Assembly (NCBI GenBank): GCA_020912385.1
Contig: CP087217.1
Coordinates: 2,101,527-2,165,526, forward strand
Source of the DNA: Neofusicoccum parvum
Lineage: Eukaryota > Ascomycota > Dothideomycetes > Botryosphaeriales > Botryosphaeriaceae
Direction of reading: 5' to 3'
Length of the DNA stretch: 64,000 nucleotides
The notes beneath the pieces were generated by a model. The model was not told where the DNA came from, ran no database searches, and was given only the letters and a program-made list of their open reading frames with translations. Position 1 is the stretch's first letter. Each line of letters opens with the position of its first letter. This document shows, in pieces, positions 53,122 through 62,206 of the stretch. The position numbers and the translations under genes were made by a program.

Positions 53122-53765
53122 GTTGAGTTGAGTTGAGTTGAATTCATTTACCCTGACCCATCGCCCTGAGCGATATGCAGGCTACGACTATTCAAAGAAT
53201 TTCAATGCTAGTATACATGTTGTGTGTCAATTTGAGAGAAGGAGAAGGTAAAGGGAGGCGGAGAGTGAGGTGTTAGGTGTGTGGTGTAAAGAGTGTTCTA
53301 CGCTATGGGTTCATCTCTGTTTATAAACCGCTGTGTGTCTTGTGTAAAGCTGAGAACAGCCTGTAGCTGTGACGTTGTTATCCTCTACTTATTTTCTTTG
53401 CTCTGCGTGGTTGCTATGTTACTTGGTGGCTTTCCACCTAGCAAGGCTGATAGGCTGTTCTTTTGTAAGCCACTTTCTTGAAGCATCTTCTGACGGCCTT
53501 GCTAAAGCAGGTAACAGTTAAGAAGGACATGTGACACTGATTCAACTTCTCCACATTCACACTGCTCATTGTTGATGCGGCCCATTCGAGTGCGGTGCTG
53601 ATTGAGCCAGCAGTGTTCAGTTCGCAGCTGGGTAAGAAGGCCTGTCTGGCTCCGTGGGAGCTTGTCGTATAGGTGCCGGGTATGAGGGCCTGGTGGGGCT
53701 GTGTCGATGCCTCGGAGGTGCTGGCCTTTGTCTGAGATTTCCCATTGTGCTGCCCAGGTTGCGTG
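53122..53765 (-). mobile_element. LINE-C2: second truncated copy of the LINE-C family
   Basis: Nearly the same sequence as the 3' part of LINE-C1, including the (AACTC)n tail and the 3' UTR. It is truncated before RNase H. The target-site duplication GAAAGGTTGATTGA is at 53108-53121 and 53766-53779; the right copy lies in the GATT tail of LINE-D, so C2 inserted after D. Confidence 0.82.
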
Positions 53766-53772
53766 GAAAGGT

Positions 53773-54647
53773 TGATTGATTGATTGATTGATTCTATCAG
53801 GCTACGATACATTCTAGGTAGTATAAGAGCCGTCCCTCTCTTTAGCCTTATATTGTCCTGTTCTTTAGCCTCTTCTCACTTCTTAGTCTAATCTGTTTAC
53901 TCCCTTTGCTACCCTTACATCTCTTATGGTGGGTTCGATGTGTAAGCCTCCCCATGTTCATCTCGGAACCGCCCGGTTCTTTGTAGGAACTGAATGGCTG
54001 CCTTGACTACTGCATAGTTAGGCTTCCACTTCTCCTTTGGACCGTCTACTGGTTTCCCAGTGTGCCGGTCCTCCCATCCGCTCCATCCACCTAACAAAAA
54101 GGAAACATCCCCCCATCTCTCCCCTGCTGCTACCACTAGCTCTCGTCTGAGGTCCCGCCATTGCGGACACTCTAGTAGTACATGTTTGACTATCTCCTGG
54201 CTCATGCTACACTTGTACTTATCTGACTCCTCTCGACCTACTCTGTGAAGATAGGGCTTAAGTCGGCAGTGGTTTAAGCGGTACTGAATCAGGACTGCTG
54301 CCTGCTCCGAGTCCAGTCTGTTATAGAGGTTGATAGTGTGTTTGTCTGGTGTAGCACCATCCAGCTCCTACGTATATCTTCCGTACCTCTTTCTCTGCTT
54401 CGCGTTTTCCTTCTCTTCCTCTTGCACCCTTATAAGCACTGCCTGCGTGACTGTTTTGACCAGCCTCCGACGGTCCTGGGAGTCTCGGTCCGGTCTCTGG
54501 CCTGGTTTAACTGCCCTCTTTGCTGCTCTATCTGCTGCCTCATTCCCCTTCACCCCTGAGTGGGCTGGCACCCAGATGAGCCAGGGGGTAACACCTCGGG
54601 CTACAATCTTATCCATTACCTTGTAGATGTCTTGTAGGATGTACTGC
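53773..54647 (-). mobile_element. LINE-D: truncated LINE related to LINE-B
   Basis: The C-terminal part resembles LINE-B ORF2: WVPAHSGVKGNEAADRAAKR of RNase H, then VKHVLLECPQWRDLRREL and ERWGDVSFLLGGWS. Its (AATC)n tail is at 53773-53795. The target-site duplication CCCTAACCGAAAGGT is at 53100-53114 and 54648-54662, the left copy being displaced by LINE-C2. It is 5'-truncated and stop-interrupted. Confidence 0.8.
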
Positions 54648-54668
54648 CCCTAACCGAAAGGTGCAAAT

Positions 54669-54776
54669 CCTAACCCAAAGGCCTGAAGGTATCCTAACCC
54701 AAAGGCCTGAAGGTATCCTAACCTAAAGGCCTAAAGGTATCCTACCCTAAAGGCCTGAAGGTATCCTAACCGAAAG
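54669..54776 (+). repeat. 24-bp minisatellite, four units plus a partial, telomere-like
   Basis: Each unit starts CCTAACCC (or a variant) and ends GAAGGTAT. Four full units at 54669-54764 are followed by CCTAACCGAAAG. It lies upstream of the large OrsD-family gene. Confidence 0.9.
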
Positions 54777-54780
54777 ACGC

Positions 54781-54806
54781 AAATCCAGCGCGACCGCGCT
54801 GGATTT
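54781..54806. repeat. 26-bp near-perfect palindrome
   Basis: The arms AAATCCAGCGCG and CGCGCTGGATTT flank a 2-nt centre. CGC(A/G)CTGGATTT is repeated twice more by 54875. A factor site or a hairpin is possible. Confidence 0.8.
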
Positions 54807-54937
54807 AGATTGTGTGGGAAAGAATCGTCGGGTGGGCTGGACGCGCACCGCACTGGATTTACCGCACTGGATTTGGAGCGAGGTGCTCGGATCGAGTCTA
54901 CACTCGGTCAGATTTCCAAGCGTGGCTCTGCGACCAC

Positions 54938-54947
54938 TTTTTATATG
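54938..54947 (+). promoter_or_regulatory. TATA-type element of the OrsD-recombinase-RecQ gene
   Basis: TTTTTATATG lies in a block conserved with 40381-40400. About 230 bp separate it from the ATG at 55176. Confidence 0.5.
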
Positions 54948-55004
54948 AGCCACCTTAAAATCCGACCGCTGCGTCGTGAGAAAACCAGCCACTTGGGGTA
55001 AGAG

Positions 55005-55020
55005 TAGGGTTAGGGTTGAG
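55005..55020 (+). repeat. Interstitial telomere-like tract
   Basis: TAGGGTTAGGGTTGAG lies between the TATA element and the start codon. The equivalent at the 40685 copy is TTAGGGTAACTTAGGG. Confidence 0.75.
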
Positions 55021-55440
55021 GTTTTTTGATGGGGTAAGGGTGATCCGTGCGGCGGCGGCGGCAGCAGCGGCGGTAGCAGTAGTAGTAGCAGCAGCATTTA
55101 CGAGCTTTCTCACACCAGCATCATTCTCTCTAGCAACTTTCAGTATTAGCAAGACAATACTAGCTAGCGCACCAAATGGCGACAGCGTACTTTTATCACC
55201 AGGCGGAATACCGGCTCGCGATCTGCAGGGAGTGCCGGCACGCCGTCTGGCCGGACCAGGTGGAAGGCCATCTGCGGGGGAAACACCACCGGATGGGCCG
55301 GAAGCAGGCGGAGCTGGTCGGTGGTGAGGTTAGAAGCTGGCATAGCTTGATTGCATTCTCGAGCGAGCTGGAAGTGCCAGCCCGGGTGCAACGGCCCGTC
55401 ACAGAGCTGCCACTGTTCAAGGACGGGCTGCTGTGCCAGA

Positions 55441-55446
55441 AGGACC

Positions 55447-55495
<49 letters not shown>

Positions 55496-55515
55496 CAGTA
55501 ATAGTAGCAGCTGCC
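55441..55515 (+). repeat. (AGC)n microsatellite coding poly-Ser
   Basis: An AGC/AGT run inside the OrsD region of the large gene. The 40685 copy lacks it, so it is a lineage-specific expansion. Confidence 0.85.
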
Positions 55516-56778
55516 AGTACGTCTGCAGGAATGAAAGGATGATGAAAGAGCACTGGCGCACCGAGCACGGATGGTCGATTGGAGGAGGCAAAGGCCGGCA
55601 GAGCAGGATGGTGGAAGAGGGGTTGAATAAGAGGTTCCAAGAGGCGGTAAAGCAGGTCTACTGCCAGCGCTTCTTCCCCACCTTCCACGGCTCGCAGTAC
55701 TTTGAAGTGTGCCAGCCAGAGGAGCAAGCGCAGCAGGAGGACCAGGCGCAGCCCGCCCAGGAGGGAGGGGAGAGAGGGGAGGGAGGAGGGGAGCAGCTGT
55801 GGCAGCAGGCGTGGAACAAGGCGAACCAGAACTGGGAGGAGCTGGAGAAGCGGGCCCGGGCCACCATCGAGGAAGGAGAGAAGGACGAGGTCAGCCCGTG
55901 GCTGGACAGGACGCAGTGGCTGCCGTATCTGGCGCGGCTGGACCGCGACGATCTGCTAGCGTCGGTTGAGGAGCCCAACGCCAACCCGGACAGGTCAGAG
56001 GAGGAGGAGGAGCCGGCGGCAGCGGCCATCTGGAAAGCCATGGACGAGGTTGCGCGCATCGGCCAGCAGGCGGTGACCCAGCAGGTCGGCATATTCATCC
56101 GCATGGAGCTGATGAGGACGGAGAAGCACCAGAACCGGTACCACCCGCTGCAGCCGTACATGGAGGAAAACGCGGTCGCGGACAGGTCGAGGGCGTGGAA
56201 GCAGGTGCTGATGTTCTTCGTCAGGACGCAGCAGGAGCATGACTGGAGAAGCCCAGAGTACAGGTTCACCCGCAGGCAGTCCAGGGCATTCACCAGGCTG
56301 ATGGAGGAGGCAGAGCAAGCTGTAAAGAAGCAAGAAGAAGGGAAAGGGGGAGGAAGAGATAAAGAAGAAAGCGAGGAAGAAGAGGGAGGAAGAAGTGATG
56401 GTGATGATGATGATGATAATGAAGAAGAAGAAGGAGCTGGTTTAGAAGAGCAGCAGCAGCAGCAGCTGCCACCAAAGCTGTCCGGGATCCAGAAGGCGTG
56501 CTTGGACTTTTGCATTGAACTGCTGAACCAGAGGATCACGCAGCGCGAGTACGACAGCGCTCTGGTCTGCGCTCTGGCGGTGCAGGGGGTCACGCCCACC
56601 GGCTGGAGGGAGCCGGGTCTGTACACGGCGATTCTGTCGGCCATCATCAAGGTGGGGCGCTTCATGGTGGTGCAGAAGGCGCTGGAGATGGCGGGTCCAG
56701 CAGCAGCAGCAGCAGCAGCAGCAGAAGGGGAGGAGGATGGTAGGGAGGAGTTTAGCAGTGGGGGCAGCGCATGGGACT

Positions 56779-57255
56779 TTGAGAAGGAGGAGGAGGAGGA
56801 GGAGGAGGAGGAGGAGGAGGAGGAGGAGGAGGACGGCGCTGGCGGTTATGGTGGAGGCGATGCTGGCGGCAGCAGCAGTAGCAGCAGCAGTAGCAGCCAG
56901 GGCGGCAGGAGCAGCAGCAGCCAGGGCGGCAGGAGCAGCGCCGGCCAGGGCAGCGCCGGCCAGGGCAGCGCCGGCCAGAGCAGCAGTGGCCAGGACAGCA
57001 GCAGGAACAGCGGCCAGGGCAGCGCCAGGGACAGCAGTGGGCGCAGCGGGCGCAGCCAGGGCGGCAGGAGCAGTAGCAGCCAGGGCAGCGCCGGCCAGAG
57101 CAGCAGTGGCCAGGACAGCAGTGGCCAGGATAGCGCCAGCAGCAGGACCAGCAGCGGCCAGGGCAGCAGCAGGAACAGCGGCCAGGGCAGCGCCAGGGAC
57201 AGCAGTGGGCGCAGCCAGCGCAGCCAGCGCAGCCAGCGCAGCCAGCGCAGCCAGA
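56779..57255 (+). repeat. GAG and AGC-CAG low-complexity block
   Basis: A pure (GAG)n run coding poly-Glu is followed by shuffled Ser-Gly-Gln units (QGSAGQSSSGQDSS-like) and a final Ser-Gln-Arg repeat. It is absent from the 47625 paralogue. Confidence 0.85.
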
Positions 57256-60200
57256 TGAAGATGAGCTGCTTAGAGCTGGTGACCAAGATGATGGACAGCT
57301 TCATGATCCGAGGCAGCCACAGTCCCATGCAGTGGATACTGGATCTGCGCACTTACGGGATGAAGATCCACTACAACACCACCACCAAGGGCCATGTGGG
57401 ATGGAATGGGCGGGAGCAGCTGCTGTACCAGGGCATCCAGTTCACCATGGCCAAGTTCAGGGGCATGGTGCACGGCTTGCTGAACGACACTCGCCAGCTG
57501 CTGCTCCAGGAGCTGCTGTTTGGCGGCTACAGCAGCCACAAGAAAGAGCATAGGGAAATGGACGTGCCAGCAGTGCCGTGGCATTCCATCAGGGACAACC
57601 CAGCTGAGGAGCGCAGAGGGTGGAGCTTTCTGCAGGACCAGCGCACCAGGCTGCCAGCAGACGGGAACACTTGGTTGTTCAACAGGATCATGGGAATCAC
57701 TGCTGCGAGGAAGAGGTTCACCAGGGAAAACGCGAGCTCAGGCATCAGCAGGCAGGCGGTAGATGCATATGCAGCGCAGGTGGCCGAGTTTAGGGAGAAG
57801 CTGCTGCTGCTGATGCACATCACCGGTGGGCAGCCGGCGAGAGGGCCGGAGATTCTCAGCATCAGGTACAGCAACACGGCCAAGGGAGGGCACCGCAACA
57901 TCTTCGTAGAGGACGGGCTAGTCGTGTTCGTCACGCGCTACCACAAGGGCTACGCCATGTCCGGGGATGTCAAGGTGATCCACAGGTATCTGCCCAGGGA
58001 GGTGGGGGAGCTGGTGGTGTGGTATCTGTGGCTAGTCTTGCCATTCCACCAGCGCATGCTGGCAGCGGTGCGAGGTGGGAGCCAGCAGATCTCGGCCCAC
58101 ATGTGGCCGGCGGAGGCGGGGGAGAAGAGGTGGACGACGGAGCGCATGAGGGAGGCGATGAAGAAGGAGAGCAGGATCGGCTTAGGCCAGGAGCTGACGG
58201 TCAGAGCGTACAGGGACGTCGCCATCGGCATCAGCAGGCGGTTCATGCGCGGCTCCAGCGCGTTCAGGGTAGATGAGGAGGGGGGAGGAGAGAATGGGAA
58301 TGAGCAGGAGCAGCAGCAGCAGATGGAGGTGGAGGGAGAAGACCGGGCAGCAGCAGCCATTGCAGACGCCTAGGCAGGACACACATCCCACACCGCGGGC
58401 TTGATCTACGCGCGTGGGATGATGGAGCAGGCGGGCGTGGTGGCGGAGAAGAGGCTGCTGTTCCGCGCTTCCAGCACCGACTAGCACCGCTTCTTAGGCT
58501 TCTAGTCGGCATTTAAAAGCCAGGAACCGGCTTCTAGGAAGAGAAAGCGCTGCCCGTTTGAGGACGACGCGGACGAGGAGCGGCTAGACCGCTGGGCGAG
58601 GCTGAAGAGGGCCAACGCGAAGGAGCAGCTGCAAAGGTTGATGGGAAAGAAAGCCGAGTTCCGCAGCGTCTAGGAAGAGGCAGTGACCGCCATCTAGGCT
58701 GGAGTGAGCCCGGTGGTGGCAGTGATGCCAACCGGAGCTGGGAAAAGCATCTTGTTCATGCTGCCAGCTTGGACGGAGCCAGGAGGAACGACGGTAGTGG
58801 TAGTACCACTCATCGCGCTGCGAGCGGACATGAAAGAGCGCTGCAGCAAGCTGGGCATTAGCTGTGCAGAATAGGAGGCGAGGCGGCCACCAGACGCGGA
58901 GTCCATCGTGCTGGTCACGCCAGAGGCAGCACTGAGCGACGAGTTCATGACGTTTTTAAACCGGCTCAGGGCGATGAGGCAGCTGGACAGGATCATCATC
59001 GACGAGTGCCACGTGGTGCTGAACGACCAGGTGGACTTCCGTAAGCAGCTGCAGCAGCTGGGGAAGCTTATAGCGGCAGAAACGCAGATGGTTCTGCTCA
59101 CAGCAACGCTACCACCCAGCAAAGAGGCTGAGCTGTGGCGCAGGATGGGCTGGACTGCGGCCGAGGTGGTGGTGTTCAGGGCGGTTACTACCCGCAGAAA
59201 CATCAGCTACCAGGTGGTGGGGGTGGAGTTGGAGGTGGAGGTGGAGAATGGAGGAGGGAGAGGAGGGAGAGGAGGGAGAGGAGGGGGAGGAGGGGGAGGA
59301 GGGAGAGGGGGAGGATGGCGAGGAAGACAAGGAGGGAAGGAGGCGCAGAATAGGAAAATAGAAGAGATGGTGGAAGAGGAACTACAGGCAACGGTAGAAG
59401 GAAAGGTGGTCATCTACTGCAACACAGTGACCAGGGTGAAGAGCTTGGTGGACGCAGGGCTGTTCCAGTGCGAGGCATTTTACAGCAAGATATCAGAAGC
59501 TAGGAAGAAGGAGGTGCTAGAGGACTTCAAGGCGGGAGTGGTGCGTGTAGTGGTGGCCACCAGCGCGCTGGGCATGGGGATTGACATTCCAGGCATCAGG
59601 CTCATCATCCACACGGATGAGCCGCGGGATTTTCTGGACTACGCGCAGGAGAGCGGCAGGGCGGGAAGGGATGGACTGGCCAGCAGAGCAGTGATGGTTC
59701 AGGGGGGGGAGAAGAGCGATGACCGGCTGGTAAGGCAGTATCTAGATGGGGGACTGTGTAGGAGAACGGTGATGGACGAGTTTTTAGATGGTAGTTTTAG
59801 GCGGATAGAATGCAGGCAGGAGGAGGGGGAAGAAAAGTGTGATTTTTGTAGAAGGAGCAGGGAGTCTAGGCGAGAGATCACGGATGATGATAATAATGAT
59901 AATAATGAGGAGGAGGAGGTAGAGGAGGTAGATGAGGTGGAAGAGGTAGATGAGGTGGAAGAGGTAGACAGGGAGGTAGAGGAAGAACAGAGGGTAGACC
60001 AGTACCAGCAGCGGCAGCAGGGGCAGCAGTGGAGGGAGCAGCAGCAAAGAGAGCAGCAGTAGAGGATGCGGCAGCAGGAAAATCAGCAGCAAAGAGAGCA
60101 GCAGCAGAGGATACGACAGCAGCAAAGAGAGAAGCAGCAGGAAAATCAGCGGGAAAGTCGGCAGGAAAGTCAGCAGGAAAGACAGCAGGAGGAAGAGCAG

Positions 60201-60851
60201 AATGCGCAACAAAGAGAATCAGACAGGCAGGAGTTTTAAAGGCAGCAGCAGCAGCAGGTAGGAATAAGGGCAAGGCAGGCCAGGCAGACACAACAGGTGT
60301 ATGCAGATGCAGAACTACTTCAGAGAAAGCTGCAGAGGTGGAAGGGGGTATGTTTAGTATGTAAGGCAGCAGGTAGGGAAGACCAGCACAGCGTCAGCCA
60401 CTGTCCAACAGAGCGGGGTAGGCAGGCGGATGGGGAGAGGCGCGAGATGCAGGGAAGAATCAGGTTTGAGAGGTACTCGGGCTGCTTTCGCTGCGGGGTA
60501 CCACAGGCAATCTGCAATAGATGGGAGAGTAATGGTAGGCAGGGGTGGCGGTAGGTTCAGGGCAGCGAGTACCAGTTCTTCGGGGTGATAATTGGTATAT
60601 TATACGGGATCAAGCACGGGTATAAGACGGTGTGGAAGAGGTGGTTATTACGGCTAGGAGAGGAAGTAGTAGGAGCGGGAGTAGCGGCGGCGGCGGTAGA
60701 GGATAGAGATGAAGATAAAGATAGACTGCTAGGATATCTTAGACAGGTATGGAGGAAGGACGAGCTCGAGAGTAATAACTTGGCTCGGGAGTTTTTATGG
60801 CTGATAGGAAGGGTGGAGAGCTTAATAGAGGAGAGAGGAGTAGGGAGATAA

Positions 60852-61059
60852 TAAAGCTAATAGATAGATAGGGCTAGCTAGTAGGTAGAGCTAGTAAGAT
60901 GGAACTAATAGAGGAGTAATAGTTGAAAAGAGTGGGAATAAACAAGAAAGATAGATTTTTAGGAATAATAATAACTGGATGTACTATATGAGTAGAATTA
61001 AATGGAATTGAATACAGATATAAAGTGATATATAAAAGAGGTGAAAGATGGATTTAAAA
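60852..61059. other. 3' flank of the large gene
   Basis: Purine-rich, TpA-rich sequence with no ORF of note. It corresponds to about 63113-63416 in the duplicated unit. Confidence 0.5.
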
Positions 61060-61680
61060 GAACTAGAACTAGAATTAAAGCTAGGACTAGAATTAAAACT
61101 AGAGTTGAAACTAGAGGTAGAACTAGAATTAAAACTTGAATTAAAACTAGAAGTAGAAGTAGAATTAGAAGAACTAGAAGAACTAGAAGAACTAGAAGAA
61201 CTAGAAGAACTAGAAGAACTAGAAGAACTAGAAGAACTAGAAGAACTAGAAGAACTAGAAGAACTAGAAGAATTAAAAAAAACAAAAAAAAAAAAAATAA
61301 AAAAAACTAGAAGGACTAGAAGAAGTAGAACTAGAATTAAAAGAACTAGAAGAACTAAAAGAATTAAAAAAGAATTAGAAGGACTAAAACTAAAACTAGA
61401 ATTAGAAATTAAGACTAGAACTAGAGGTAGAACTAAAGGAACTAGAAGAACTAGAAGAATTAAAAAAGAAAAAAAAAAAAAAAAAAAAAAAAAACTAGAA
61501 GGAACTAGAAGAAGTAGAACTAGAATTAGAAGAACTAGAACTAAAACTAGAATTAGAAACTAAGACTAGAACTAGAACTAGAACTAGAACTAGAACTAGA
61601 ACTAGAACTAGAACTAGAACTAGAGTTAAAACTAGAGGTAGAACTAAAACTAGAACTAAAAGAACTAGAAGAAGAATAAT
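61060..61680. repeat. ACTAGA/GAACTAGAA satellite, first block
   Basis: Arrays of ACTAGA and a regular 9-bp GAACTAGAA run (about 61165-61270), with two poly-A interruptions. The plus strand is almost purely purine apart from CTAG. An ORF from 61048 encodes Leu-Glu/Lys repeats, but repeat structure explains it better than coding. Confidence 0.85.
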
Positions 61681-61734
61681 AGATTTAAAAGTAGAGAGTA
61701 ATAATTTAATATAGGAGTTTTTAACAGTTAGTAA

Positions 61735-61852
61735 GAGTAGGGTGAGGGATAGTAATTTTGAGTAGGATGAGGGTTAGCAATTTTAAGTAGGGTAAGGGTT
61801 AGTAATTTTGAGTAGGGTGAGGGTTAGTAATTTTGAGTAGAGTGAGGGTGAT
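61735..61852 (+). repeat. Interstitial 25-26-bp telomere-like repeats
   Basis: About four units of the form AGTAGGGTGAGGGTTAGTAA plus TTTTG. The same unit abuts the telomere at 63809-63884. Confidence 0.9.
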
Positions 61853-61960
61853 GTATATAGTGGTAGTGGTGGTAGTGGCGGTGGCAGCAGTGGCGGCAGC
61901 AGCGGCAGCAGCAGTAGTAGTAGTAGCCAGGATAGTAGTAGGACTAGCAGCAGCTTAGGG
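61853..61960 (+). repeat. GTAGTG/GGCAGC trinucleotide-rich junction
   Basis: Low-complexity GTA/GCA triplets joining the first satellite block to the duplicated gene end. Some segments resemble the Ser-rich coding repeat at about 57110-57160. Confidence 0.55.
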
Positions 61961-62174
61961 CAACGATGGTAGTAGTAGCAGCTAGGATAGCAGCAGGACT
62001 AGTAGTAGAGGAAGCACTAGCAGCAGTAATAGCAAAGGGAGTAGGAGAGGATGTAGCAGAGGGAGCAGCAGCAACTACAGTAGGAAAGGGAGTAGGAGAG
62101 GACGTAGTAGAGGGAGTAGCAGAGGGAGCAGTAGAGGGAGCACCAGTAGCAGTAGCAGCAGAGGGAGCACTACT

Positions 62175-62206
<32 letters not shown>

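Larger units (their letters stand above)
55176..60851 (+). pseudogene. OrsD-like / tyrosine-recombinase-like / RecQ-helicase fusion, nine in-frame stops
   Basis: One frame of about 1891 codons, reading toward the telomere. OrsD-like N-terminus (fingers CRECRHAVWPDQVEGH and CQYVCRNERMMKEHW). Long Ser/Gly/Gln/Glu low-complexity stretches at about 530-690. Recombinase-like core: GQPARGPEIL (R889, E892), YHKGYA, AYRDVAIGISRR (R1013) and GHTSHTAGLIYARG (H1069, Y1078). RecQ-type helicase: MPTGAGKS at 1184, DECH at 1276, TATLPP, SALGMGIDIPG and QESGRAGRDG at 1491. A Gly/Arg insert separates the helicase lobes. A Gln/Glu-rich linker leads to Cys/His motifs (CLVCKAAGREDQHSVSHC, CFRCGVPQAIC) and a conserved end. 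Stops: TAG at 58371, 58482, 58503, 58671, 58695, 58872, 60060 and 60552, and TAA at 60237. The helicase resembles fungal telomere-linked RecQ helicases. Confidence 0.85.

Noticed and set aside
54669..54776. CRISPR-like array
   Set aside because: Units are directly adjacent without unique spacers, and the organism is eukaryotic; it is a minisatellite.
55164..58512. Long minus-strand ORFs opposite the large gene
   Set aside because: Poly-Leu and poly-Ser translations of CAG/GAG repeats; shadows of the plus-strand coding sequence.
55176..60851. Reassigned UAG codon instead of stops
   Set aside because: One interruption is TAA, the duplicate has CAG or CGA at the same positions, and host genes here use normal stops; C-to-T mutation explains it more simply.
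61048..61563. 171-aa ORF of Leu-Glu/Lys repeats
   Set aside because: It is explained by a stop-free ACTAGA/GAACTAGAA repeat; codon composition is that of the satellite and there is no promoter or homologue.
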